This document shows, piece after piece, positions 37,101 through 47,584 of a stretch of DNA of 64,000 nucleotides. Position 1 is the stretch's first letter. Each line of letters opens with the position of its first letter. The notes beneath the pieces are model-generated. The model was given only the letters and a program-made list of their open reading frames with translations, made no database searches and was not told the DNA's origin. A program made the translations under genes and the position numbers. This DNA comes from Ciona savignyi. Taxonomy: Eukaryota; Chordata; Ascidiacea; Phlebobranchia; Cionidae. The stretch is from positions 851,720 through 915,719 of the forward strand of contig CH003047.1 of assembly GCA_000149265.1 (NCBI GenBank). Direction: 5' to 3'.

Positions 37101-40100
37101 ACAAAAATGACAAGTATTGAGTATTGAAACATGGAAAACAAAGGCCCATTACTCCATGTTAGCCCTGGGTGCTGGAGTAATACGAGGCGCTGGAGTAAAG
37201 GGCCTTCCATGGCCTAAATTCCTGGTCCCGGTAGCTACTGTGGACCCGCCCATATTAATGTAATGTAATAAAAAACAAATAAAACCAACCACATTCCATA
37301 GATCCTCTCCACACTCCATTGCATGGTTTGAGAATGGTCATTGTGAACTCGATAAAGAGCACCATCACCATTCCATCAAGTGCAGCATGGTCACAGCTGC
37401 TTGAGAAAGAGCCATTCTTGCACCAAACCTCATTATAAGATTTGTCACGCCACCTTTGGATTGGGTTGCCACACATACCGTGTCGAATGATTGACCCATT
37501 ATTCTGCAAACAAAAGGAAAATTAAAAACAAATACAAAATTTTGTATGTGATATGGTTAACAATTAGAGATTGTATTTTAAACATTCTCAGTAGCTAAAC
37601 TATCATCATGCAATTATAATTTATTAAATGGACAGTCATGGGAACAGTATTTTTTGTATTTGAAGGAAAATTAAATGGTAATAACTAAATGTATTATTTG
37701 GAAAATTCATTATTCAATTATTGTTTCTATAATGGCACACAGCAATTATAGGTTTGTGTGTTTAGTGTATAATGGATATGTGGTATAAGTGCAGAAAAAA
37801 AAATATACAGAAAGTATATATACAGAAAAAAACAAAATGTCATCTATTTAAAAAGTCTTCATAAACATCACTAATTAAAAAAACTTCCAACTCACTGGTT
37901 CCACTTTTTCCCAATCCATAGACACCACATGAATAGCCGACTCAATCNNNNNNNNNNNNNNNNNNNNNNNNNNNNNNNNNNNNNNNNNNNNNNNNNNNNN
38001 NNNNNNNNNNNNNNNNNNNNNNNNNNNNNNNNNNNNNNNNNNNNNNNTGGTTACAAATAATTTTACCAATTTAGAACAAACACTGAAAAAAATGGTCTCA
38101 AATGATAGAAGGAATGTTTTATAACAAGGAAAATATACTTATATCTAAAATTATTGTTGATTTTATGAGTCTAAGTTTTTGAGACAAAATATCCATATGA
38201 TTTTTCTAGTCTTTATTATAGTGTACAGTCTACATTTATTTCTATCAAAAGTTTAAAAAAAAAACTTCTAATTTCAATTAATTTTACCAGATTCTGGCTC
38301 GATCAAATTCAACTTAAAGAAATATCCTCTGCATATAACGACTGTGTGCGATGGACAATCACCTTCAGAGCAAGTTATGAAGTGGTTGGTAATTTCATCC
38401 ATTTCATGGAATGGAATCCGACAAGTGTTAAATGCTGTCCTGAATAGCATATTACGTTGGGTAATTTTTACAGTCATTGACATTTTACCCACTATTATTG
38501 CAATGCTAAAAGTATTTAAATGGTTAAAAGTACTATTTTTGGTTTTATGTTGACAAGACTAAATTACAATGACTTACTTCTAATTAGTGAATTAAAATAA
38601 TAAGAAAAATTGAAAACACTGCAATAGCAATAGCTTCGGAAAACTGTCTTTGGCCACACACAATTTTGATTATTTAACTTTTTATATTGACTATGGGTCC
38701 CCATGTCAAATTATGATAATTTCTAATATTTTATTTTAAAAGACTTGCTAGTAGAAATTAGCAACCTTAATTGGTCCATAGATAAAGGTTGGCCGACACC
38801 GCTTCGGTGAGGTGGTATTCCCTCATTGCGTAATAACTGCCAAAACATTGCCAGAATGTGAAGACTAAATGCCATACGTGGAATCTAAGAATAAAAAAAA
38901 TATTGCATGTATGAGTATTATATACAATTCTTCTAAACTCAAAAATGGTTCTAATTCTATATATATATTTATACACACTTTACAGAAAGAACTGGTGAAG
39001 CCCAATGTATCATGGCTTAAAAACCAATTGACTTGTGTATGACCTATATATTGCAGTTTAAAATAAACATAACAGCAGAAAACATTACAGTGAGAGACAC
39101 CGTCACCAATATCGGTAATCTAATTCAACTTGTTCACAATTAAACCTGTGTTCCATCTTCTAAAGGCCAGAAATACTCAGGATAGGAAGTAACTCCAGAA
39201 AAGTTCATGTAAGGCAGTGGAAATCGTTGCTCAAGGTATGCTGTTTCCAACCACCATCGTTCAACCCAATTTCTTTGGCCTGGAAAAGAGTAAAATTAAA
39301 ATAGAAATATTCAATACCTTAGGATGATTTAAGTCAAACCCAATGGTAACCAAAATTGCCAGATAGTAAGGTAGCCTAGCAACGTAGCGCAGTCTCCCAA
39401 TACTGAGTTCCACATCATAGTATGATAAGTCACATAATAAAACATTAAAGTGAAATTTCTTTAATATTAAAAGCCACTAGTCAACCTAATGGAGATAAAT
39501 TTTAAGCAAACATTTGTATTTTTTGTGAAATTACTTTCAGCTCTCTCTTGTAACTTTTCTTGCAGTTTTTCACCAAGTCCAGTTCGAAATTCCTCACAAA
39601 TTTTCTTTGTATTTTCAAATTCATCATTAGTTGCAACTATAAATTAAAACTGTTTAAATTACTTGTTAAAAAATATTTCTAAACAGAAGATAGGATAGAA
39701 TAGGATATTCATCTTTATCCCCGTTAATGGGAAAACCTAGGGGGTTAACACACAGACAATTGTCAGATCACCTCGCACCCATCTTCGGGTTGCCGGAGCT
39801 ATTGCAGTGTGTTGTATATGATAGACACGTTCCTTCAATTTGGTAGAACCCATTTTTAAAATCCCGCTGGGTTCAGGCAATGTCTGTAAAGTGCCTTGCC
39901 CAAGGACACAACCGACTAGCTAGCGACCAGTTTCGCAGATAACTATGCACAAAGCGCAGCAGATTACATACTTTTCTCAGAAGACTTACTAATAATGTAC
40001 GGGTGCCTCTAAATACTACAGGACCGCTTGGATCGCTTGCATCACTTAGATTGCTATGGAAAGTAATTCTAACCCTGTCCCAAACACTAATCTCAACCCC

Positions 40101-40461
40101 AGAACTAACTTTAACCCCAACCCTAACATTATTATCATAGCTATTGTAATTACGAAGTATAGTAAGCGATCCAAGTGCTCCAAGCGATTTAAGCGCTCCA
40201 TGCGCTCCAAGCGGTACTGTAGTATTTAGAGGTACCGATAATGTACAATTCAGTTGTGCAAGAGCATTGCAGACTTGAGAGACAATACAGTTAAATCTTC
40301 TGGTACTTTCAGTATTGCATGTTTATACCCTGTCAATAAATATCTTTTTCCAACCACAACAAACCTGCTTTGACAGATTCCAAATAAGTCAGCAGAGTAT
40401 TTTGTAGTGAAGGCACGGGTAGATTAGGAAGTTTGTCTTCAGATTCAAATGTTTTATCCAT
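34183..40461 (-). CDS. CROT: Carnitine O-octanoyltransferase (12 exons, gap inside)
   Basis: Peroxisomal enzyme that moves medium-chain acyl groups from CoA to carnitine, exporting chain-shortened fatty acids for mitochondrial oxidation. Exons: 40365-40461, 39536-39636 (3' border approximate), 39146-39279, 38766-38884, 38288-38439, ?-37896 (start in N gap), 37290-37503, 36825-36985, 36308-36415, 35319-35529, 35018-35122, 34183-34374. Family blocks in order: LPNLPVPSLQNTLLTYLES, RNWVERWWLETAYLE, FNTCRIP, VVICRGYFF, the catalytic-His motif SSCDHAALDGM, FYHGRTETCRTC, GKGCDRHLFGLSIIAK, GGGGNFVLSTSFVGY and VVAPMVDDGYGFFYR. The match is closer to CROT (human FYHGRTETMR, VVVPMVHNGYGFFYH) than to CRAT. 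The C-terminus is SKSQL; the last three residues, SQL, could act as a variant PTS1 (human CROT ends THL). About 40-50 residues of the middle lie in or beside the gap. Confidence 0.93.
34485..34640 (+). mobile_element. SINE-like repeat fragment
   Basis: Family blocks 'aacacgcgggtttaa', 'gccctcggtcgggttatcg', 'ttcacttggttcaggcaa' and 'gaccaagtgcctcgac' appear in order but are diverged. The fragment lies in the last intron of CROT. Confidence 0.45.
37141..37206. repeat. Short hairpin in CROT intron
   Basis: AAGGCCCATTACTCCA at the left and TGGAGTAAAGGGCCTT at the right are inverted copies with one mismatch, enclosing about 34 bp in which 'gctggagtaa' recurs. It could be the core of a very small MITE or a transcribed hairpin. 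No flanking duplication was identified. Confidence 0.55.
37948..38047. other. Assembly gap (100 N)
   Basis: Exactly 100 Ns, a conventional placeholder for a gap of unknown size. It interrupts the CROT exon whose 3' part reads IESAIHVVSMDWEKVEP. By comparison with vertebrate CROT, about 40-50 residues between LNLIEPESG and that segment are not seen, so the true gap probably contains coding sequence. Confidence 0.99.
39687..39927 (+). mobile_element. SINE-like dispersed repeat, copy D (best copy)
   Basis: The fullest copy in the window: 'gataggatagaataggatat' at the head, then 'cccgttaatgggaaaacc', 'ttgtcagatcacctcgcacc', 'ttgccggagctattgcagtg', 'agacacgttccttcaatttg', 'ccgctgggttcaggcaatgt' and the tail 'aaggacacaaccgactagct'. 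It lies in the first CROT intron. Related copies: 1788, 6019, 14332, 42434, 48663 and fragments. Confidence 0.75.
40001..40237. mobile_element. Mutator-like MITE with 9-bp TSD
   Basis: A 237-bp element with ends GGGTGCCTCTAAATACTACAG and, in reverse complement, CGGTACCTCTAAATACTACAG (about 21 bp each, two differences). An exact 9-bp direct repeat ATAATGTAC flanks it at 39992-40000 and 40238-40246, the duplication length typical of Mutator-like elements. Sub-terminal parts contain several inverted 'gcttggagcgcttg'-like words, so the whole element can fold back. It is non-coding and lies in the first CROT intron. Confidence 0.8.
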
Positions 40462-42433
40462 TTTCTACTGTCACTTAATAGAACACTTATATATAGCTTT
40501 AAGCCCGGTCACCGCCTTAAACCTGGCCACCAATGAATTATTAGCTGAATTGTACACATCATTAGTTTAATATTTAACTAGGTAATTACAGATTTACAGT
40601 GACATATTTGTTCAGTAAATTTGCAGAAATGCAATCCCATTAATGAGTGCATGAACGGCAATAATAGTAATATAAGAACCGAGATATTAAAGATGCTATT
40701 GTACTAGATTACATTGATTAAAGATTCAAGTATAATGGGAAACCTACACTTAAACAAACGAATTTGTGATTATTTTAGTAAAATGCTCACTAACTATCTA
40801 GGGGAAACCCCTATGTTGAACTTAACAAAATATACATTTCAATTATGCTGAAAAAGTGTGTACATCGATAAACCCGGCGGTATAAAATAGACCGTAATGA
40901 AATAGATATTGGGTGCTTGAATTAATAATTTACAATAATAGTGCAGTGGTTTGCGTTGTGGTTTGTTAACCTTTCCGGCCGGTTGGTCTAGCGGTTAAGT
41001 GCGTCGCCTTGTGGGCTCGCGCTTTCTTTGTAGCTTACTGACCGAGGCGTTGGCTGAACTTGTTTAGCCGGCTGCCTTACGGTATCTCGCGAGCTGCGCA
41101 GCGGAAAGTCTATAAATTCACTCTCCACAGATCGCCTACAAATAATTATTGTAGCCACGATTTGTACACTCTTGATCTTAAACTCGAAGTCTTAACTCTT
41201 GATTTAGTTTAGGTTGTGGTGAATCGCTGGTTCGATTTGTAATCATTATTTGATTTTATATCATTTTTGCTTATGTGCTATGTTAAAGTGTAAATTACTG
41301 GAAAACTATTTGCGTCTCGTATTTACGACCCATTGCAATAAGTTTAGTTGGTGCAATGTCCGCCTTTTTTTATTACAAACGCGACCCATTTCACATACTT
41401 AAAATAGCCGTCCACACCTTATCTGTCCCCGTGACCTATATTTATTTGGTATATATTGTCGTGATTTTATGAACAAAAAACAACTAGCAGAATGAACTAA
41501 CGCACAGAAATGCCGAATAAAAACAAGAAGTTGCAGTGTGATCTATGCATCTAGTCAATATCAGAAATCAGTGTCAGTCACCGACCATTGCAACGAGGAA
41601 GACAGCCTAAGGTGAACTTTTGGCTAAGCGACTAGCAACCGCCAAATGCGCCTGCCCCTATAACAGCATTCCGCGACCAAAGGAATTAAAGAAAAAGCAG
41701 GGGTGCTATAAGGTTGTATTCTGCGTCTCATTTAATATATATACGGGTTATTTGCGACTCAAGTTACTTAGTACATCATTCAGCATGACGCCAGTTGTAT
41801 AGTCTAAGGTACGTTATACAGCATGACGCAAGTTATCTCAAGTACATTATTGTAGGTTATATTGTGGGTTATATAAATTTCCAGAATATATAGGGAATTT
41901 ACAAGGTGCGAAAAGTTTACGTGCCAGAAGTTTCACATCTGTAAGTTTGACTAACTGTGGGGAATTATGGTGATAATTACGTACAAAGTAATAAAACGTG
42001 AAAGTCGGTAAACTTGAAACGCAAAAAAAAACGAAGTTAAAACACAAAATATTTTAGACATAGGTTAAAGTACTTTTATTCGCATCAACCACGCAACACC
42101 ACAGCGGTATAAAACGATGCGATAAAATTCGCCAGCACTTCAAGTGCGGTAACTTCCGGCCTCCTCTAAGGGCTACCGGGTTATCAAATATATTAGGATA
42201 TTACTTAGCGTGTTGTTTTTCAGGTATTCATCCACTGGACTACAGGGTGGCACGCCCTCCCCAGTCACACACGCTAAAAACCCGCTATTTTAAAAATTAA
42301 AAATTAAAAATATGTATATAAAAATGTATGTGACTTAGAAAAAAGAGAAATTAGAAATAAATTTTAAATTAAAACAAATATATACTATACGAAATGCTAC
42401 AGCCTTTCAATTGAAATGTTGCAGGTGCGAAAC
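40462..42433. other. Upstream of CROT; tRNA-like SINE head at about 40975
   Basis: No gene is supported. Bases about 40975-41060 read GGCCGGTTGGTCTAGCGGTT and on, resembling the 5' half and A box of a tRNA, as in tRNA-derived SINEs; a similar word (GGCTTGGTGGGTTAATGCGT) is at 1520-1540. No complete cloverleaf was found, so no tRNA is called. At 41770-41840 the words 'cagcatgacgcaagtt' and 'cagcatgacgccagtt' form a short duplication. The CROT promoter should lie just upstream of 40461. Confidence 0.4.
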
Positions 42434-42622
42434 TGGTCGCTAGCTAGTCGGTTGTGTCCTTGGGCAAGGCAAAATTAAAGGAACGTGTCTATCATACAAC
42501 ACACTGCAATAGCTCCGGTAACCCGACGATGGGCGCGAGATGATCTGACGGTTGCCCGTGTGATAGCCCCCTTGGTTTTTCCCATTCACGAAAATAAACA
42601 TAAATATCCTATACTATTCTTC
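42434..42622 (-). mobile_element. SINE-like dispersed repeat, copy E (reversed)
   Basis: Reverse copy from 'ggtcgctagctagtcggttg' through 'tccggtaacccgacgatggg' to 'ataaacataaatatccta'. It lacks the block that normally lies between the tail and 'aaattaaaggaacgtgtc', so it carries an internal deletion relative to copy D. Confidence 0.7.
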
Positions 42623-44029
42623 TGCTCAATATATTTGAACTCTTAACATGCAACTACAAACACAGAAAAACCGGAAAAAACGTCATCAACAAAATAAACC
42701 AATCACAGTGCGATAACTAGACAATGATTTAAAAGGAACAAAACATCATAAAACAAATAGAAAGATATAGACTTACCGGCTGAGAGCAAACTAAGACGCT
42801 ACAGTATTTTAATCAAGATTGGTGCCGAATATAAAATGGATTTCTAAATGATTAGGTTATGTTGGATTCCTTCCGTAAAAATCAGTTAAAACGGTTTTAG
42901 TGCAAGAATATTTCTCGCAATATTTTGATTACTTTTCCGTTTTCCGTGTGTAAACAACATCTTATAATAACACTGGATGGGAAATTTCACATGAAATATA
43001 AACTTTTAAAGTTTAAAATAAACTGTTAAACTAAATATAAAATACAAATATACAATAACCAACTCAGGTTACTCAAGAGATTGCCAAAACAAGTTCAGTA
43101 TAACATAACACAGAAATGCAGGCATAACAACTTAAGGACTCACGCCTAGGCTACAGGTTTAAGTGGAAAGGAAATGTAAATACGTGACTGCACATAAACC
43201 TTACCGACCGCATAAGCTAAAAGTCGAATTCTGGAAAACTGAATTTATGAAAGATAATTAACATAGTCAACGCGACTATGCGATTCTCTATGAAATTCGA
43301 ATATAGTTCAGTAGTACAACTCTTGCAATAATTGTCTTTTTACCTATACATACGTCATGTGATAAAGTTTCCTGTGTTTTCTTGTACTAGGAAATAAAGC
43401 ATAAAATTCTTAGCTATACAAACTGCAATATAAACCATTTTAAGATGCAAGTATACAATGTTTTGCACAAAATGGATATTGTACATTCTGTTTGATTTCT
43501 CTCTTTTTATGGATGTCCGGATAACAGATCCGGATAACAGATATTTTAAACACAACTCTAGTTTCTTTTAATCGTAAAAAATAATTGAATTAGGTGTGTG
43601 ATTAACTTTAAAATATTGTAGACCTTAAATATACTCCGTGGGCCAATACAATGAGAGTTAAAATTGTTTAAAAGAGAAAGATATCAGAACTAAGATCTAT
43701 TATCTAATTAAGTTATTTATCGTTTATGAATTTCGTGGTATTCTGTTATTCCATCAAACATTATACTTTTGTTGTTTTACCTATATGAGTTACAACCCAG
43801 AGGCAAATTTCAATCCACGTAAACTTTGAGATAACTGAAGAGTGTCAACCATGTGTTTAACCACTACTATTTGTAAAAAGATTTTGTATGCTGTATATTC
43901 ATGCGAGCAGGGTACCTATCCAATAAATTTGAATTCTATACACCGAGTATGCAGTTTGTTTCTGCAGGCACAAATGCATGGTTCACTGAGTAACAATCCG
44001 ATTTTGTTATCCATGTTCATTACATAATA
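42623..44029. other. Intergenic, nothing supported
   Basis: AT-rich sequence with only short chance frames. A small duplication 'ggataacagatccggataac' occurs near 43520. No gene, RNA or defined element could be supported. Confidence 0.4.
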
Positions 44030-44869
44030 TATGTTTTGTCAGATATTTGCACGTTAGTTCCATGTTATCCAACATTTCAAAAAGTTTTGTTTTTGCAAGC
44101 ATAAACGAGTGGGTCCCAAAGTTATCAGACCAAACTTATTTTCCATGTGTAGTTAAAAATCTAATACTTTTGTTAGATTTACGAACATTTCACCACCAAA
44201 TGTTTTAAATTAAAGACTCTTGTCTATCGCTGTAGTGATATAAAGCTTATTTCTTAAAACAGCACGATTTAGTTTTTTATCGCTTCTGGGAATTCCCCTG
44301 GGTTTAGTACATAAATTTCGTTTTTTACATATGTGGGTCATGTTATCTAACAATTTTTAAAGTTTTAATCCGATTTGTCGACGGGCAATATGGCATGCCT
44401 GTCACTTTCATGATTTAGAAACAAATTAAACTTTTATTTATTTGGGTATATTATTTGCTTTTTTCTCATTGGTACAGCGGCGGCTAACGCACTAATATTA
44501 ACCAAATCTGATCAAAATTGGAGCAGCTGTTCTAGCGCTATGCTCAAAAGAATCTTTTTTTTTAGAAAAATACCGTTTTGGTTTTTAGAGTCGCAGTAGC
44601 ATTTATTACCAAAAATATTTGTTTCTGCATAACCAAATCATGTTGTCTAACGAATGACAACGTTTTATTGCTTTTCCTTAACCCCTCTGATGTCACGATT
44701 TCATTTCTCCTTTTGGTAGATGCAATTCTTTTTGGTAGATTGTCGGGGCGACATGGCATGCCTGTCACAATCATGATTTGAGGACAAAATCTTATTTTTT
44801 AGGGTATTTTTTTATTTCTTCTAAGTATTGATTCAGTGGCTAATGCACTTACATTTCACTAAATCTTAT
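44030..44869. repeat. Degenerate tandem repeat, left part
   Basis: Recurrent blocks mark roughly 280-360 bp units: 'atgttatccaac' (44063), 'atgttatctaac' (44340) and 'atgttgtctaac' (44639); 'atggcatgcctgtcac' (44389) and again (44752); 'ctaacgcactaatat' (44484) and 'ctaatgcacttacat' (44840). The series is interrupted by the transposon at 44874 and resumes at 47205. Confidence 0.7.
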
Positions 44870-45636
44870 TTAAAGGGGAACTGAAGTCAATTTTAAGAAT
44901 ATCTTAATAAATGGAAAACAATACGCTGATTTCAAAAATCAAATCAGTTTCTTCCAATATTTTTTTGTTAAAGAGTTAGGAGCAAATATGCATTTTATTT
45001 TATGTTAGGGGATTTCCCGTATTACGTCACTGACGTTGTTGAGATTTCGTGCCTATATGCGTTGTATACAATCATGTGCAAGTTTAGAGGTGAATTAGTA
45101 ACATAAGCGCCTGCAGGAGCGTTGTATTTTCGTTTTTTTTATGGAGACTTAGCATAACACTTGTCATATAGCCTAACTGAACCAATGTACCCGCGTGACA
45201 GCTTACCTTAAGCGCGCTCATTCAGGCCTGCACGGTCCTGGACCTAAGCTGAATGCTGAGGTATACAGGTCTCGTATTTAAATGACTTTAGAATAATAAG
45301 TCTTAGCAATTTATATCATAAATCATAGAAGTGAAAACAGAACAAGAAAACTAGAACAGGAGGCAGTAAACTGTAACTGCCAGCAATTTATAGAAATAGA
45401 CCAGCCATCAATCAAAGATCAGACTATGCGGTGGGAACAGCCTATTTCTTTCATGATTGTTGCTTTTCAATATATAGCCATAATCTGCAACGTAGACTAG
45501 CAATGTTGTTATCAACCCCTAGGCTACAAACTGAGAGTGTGAGAGATTTGGTATACATATGCATAGGAAGTTTTAACAAATTTCTTTTGTTTTCTTCATT
45601 TCTAGAGTAAATTTAAGTTAATGTTGTAACACTAAA

Positions 45637-45981
45637 ATGGATGACAGTTTTCAACATTCTGGCATGGATGAAAGAAGTTTTATTGTACACAATAAAACAA
45701 CACAAATTTATTCATGTGCGTTTGAACCAAGGAAAACGTCTGAAAGTATCTTTGAAGATGAAAGCCCCATAAAAGAAAATGTTTATTTAAAAACATTACC
45801 TATTGACATGACTTGGTGCCGTTGCAAAAACTGTATTCTTATGGACACACCACAAGAATGTTTATGCTGCATGAATGTACATGCATTTGTGCACAAAATA
45901 ATGCCAGACTGGACTTGCATTACTAAAAGCCCTTATTTTTCAATTATCTGCTTGGATAAAGAACTTCTTGAAGTTGGTTGA
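45637..45981 (+). CDS. P2X7-tail-like (zinc-coordinating Cys) domain ORF in transposon
   Basis: A 114-residue open frame within the Kolobok-type element. Residues about 60-112 carry the Cys pattern CRCKNC, then ECLCC, then CITKSPYFSIICLD. This resembles the cytoplasmic ballast domain of the P2X7 receptor (CKCGNC, ELCC, CITTSELFRKIVL; Pfam P2RX7_C), known in animals also as a stand-alone zinc-coordinating domain. The N-terminal 50 residues are Ser/Glu-rich and unrecognised. The frame is intact, and its last 49 bp overlap the end of the minus-strand THAP frame. Whether it is element-encoded or captured is inference. Confidence 0.6.
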   Translation: MDDSFQHSGMDERSFIVHNKTTQIYSCAFEPRKTSESIFEDESPIKENVYLKTLPIDMTWCRCKNCILMDTPQECLCCMNVHAFVHKIMPDWTCITKSPYFSIICLDKELLEVG

Positions 45982-46313
45982 TCACTATGTTTAAAATCAT
46001 AATCAGAAAAATTCAAAATTGTTGGAACTGTATTTTTCACCAAGTGGTTTGTTTTCATCATCTTGGCTACTCCATTGGAGTCAAATACAATTTTACTATG
46101 ATAATCCTTGTCACAAATATGTGCACTACACACTGCGGTTCTTTTTCCAGGTAGTTTAGAACGCTTGCATTGTTATATCCATTGCTTCAACCGTTTTTTG
46201 TCGTTGTGAGGAAATCGATGAAAGAGCACAGGTGGATTGGAATTTCGTGTGCTGTAATAGGAATTTGTACATCCTGGAGCAAAACAATATGCTCCAATCA
46301 CTCTTCCTTCCTT
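45933..46313 (-). pseudogene. THAP domain of the transposon (degenerate)
   Basis: On the minus strand a nearly full THAP zinc-finger can be read: CFAPGCTNSYY, then LFHRFPHNDKKRLKQW, then TAVCSAHICDKDY, then the closing VPTIL. These supply the C2CH ligands (C, C, C, H), the conserved Trp and the Pro of the AVPTIF box. THAP domains bind the ends of Kolobok and P elements. A TAA codon follows KQWI inside the domain, and the upstream frame is also broken near the expected start, so this copy is not functional as read. Only about 24 residues follow the domain before a stop, so the catalytic part is missing. Confidence 0.75.
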
Positions 46314-47204
46314 CTCAGTGGCTTAACTTTAGGCATTTTACAATATCTAATAAAAAGAACTAAATTAGAAATGTAGTATATTCTTATTAACTTATTTGGG
46401 TAGTTAAGTAAAGATCTATTATATATATTCTTCACTTACTTATCTGAGTGCTTGCTGTGTACTTATTGTCAGACTACACATCAGCTACTCAACTGTGGAT
46501 TAACTGGTTTTTGCAATAAGTGGTATTCTCAACCAGTAGGCTAATGCTCAGTTTCAATAACAGCAGACATTAAATGCACCACATACACAACAGCAAAACA
46601 TTATACATACAACCAAGGTAAACCATGAAAGAAATAGGCTTTTCCCACCGCATAGTCTAGCCTTTGCCTAATGGCTGGTTTATTTCTATAAATTGCTGGC
46701 AGTTACAGTTTAATGCATTCTGTTATAGTTTTCTTGTTCTGTTTTCACTTTTATTATTTATGATATAAATTGCTAAGACTTATTATTCTAAAGTCATTTA
46801 AATACGAGACCTGTATACCTCAGCATTCAGCTTAGGTCCAGGACCGTGCAGGCCTTAATGACCGCGCTTAAAGTAAGCTGTCACCATGTACATTGGTCCA
46901 GTAAGGCTATATGACAAGTGTTATGCTAAGTCTCCATAATAAAAACGAAAATACAACGCTCCTGCAGGCGCTTCTGTTACTAATTCACCTCTAAACTGAC
47001 ACATGATTGTATACATTGCATATAGGCACGAAATCTCAACAACGTCAGTGACGTAATACGGGAAATCCCCTAACATAAAATGAAATACATATTTGCTCAT
47101 AACTCTTTAACCAAAAAATATTGAAAGAAACTGATTTGATTTTTGAAATCAGCGTATTTTTTTCCATTTATTAAGATATTCTTAAAATTGACTTCAGTTC
47201 CCCT

Positions 47205-47400
47205 TTAAATTGGAGTCATTCAAGTCCTTTGTCCAAAAAGTCCGTTTTGATTTTAAACGTCCCAGGGGAATTCCCCTGGATACCAAAATTTTTGATTTCT
47301 GCATATATAGAAACATGTATATTTTAAACATTTGTTCAACAAATGACAAAGTTTCATTACAATTCCATTATTCCTTCTGGTAGATGTAGGGTGCATGCCA
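47205..47400. repeat. Degenerate tandem repeat, right part
   Basis: Sequence resuming after the transposon matches the same tandem unit as 44030-44869: 'aaattggagtcattca' here against 'aaattggagcagctgt' at 44513, 'gttcaacaaatgacaaag' against 'gtctaacgaatgacaacg', and 'ccttctggtagatg' against 'ccttttggtagatg'. It contains the palindrome CCAGGGGAATTCCCCTGG, also nearly present at 44287 in the left part. Confidence 0.65.
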
Positions 47401-47584
47401 AGTCAAGCGACGAAAAAAAATAAGAAAGAAAAAACGGACAAAAAATATGTGTCCCATTTTTTCAAATGGGACCCATAAAATCAACAAGCAATTTAGTAAA
47501 GTTGCATACATGTATTTTTTGGCGTATTGACATAATGTTATTTGTGAGGTAGCTTGGGTGTAATTTTCATGGCAATTATTGCAT

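Larger units (their letters stand above)
44874..47204. mobile_element. Kolobok-type DNA transposon
   Basis: A 2331-bp element begins AGGGGAACTGAAGTCAATTT and ends with the exact inverse. TTAA flanks both ends (44870-44873, 47205-47208), the target of Kolobok elements (established knowledge). The inverted ends are unusually long, about 44874-45470 and 46615-47204, with scattered differences. Between them are a THAP domain frame (minus) and a Cys-rich frame (plus). No DDE catalytic region was seen, so the copy looks internally deleted and non-autonomous. piggyBac also uses TTAA, but THAP plus these ends favour Kolobok. Confidence 0.8.

Noticed and set aside
40975-41060. Possible tRNA gene (A-box-like TGGTCTAGCGGTT)
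   Set aside because: No matching acceptor stem, T arm or B box at the right distance; more likely the head of a tRNA-derived SINE.
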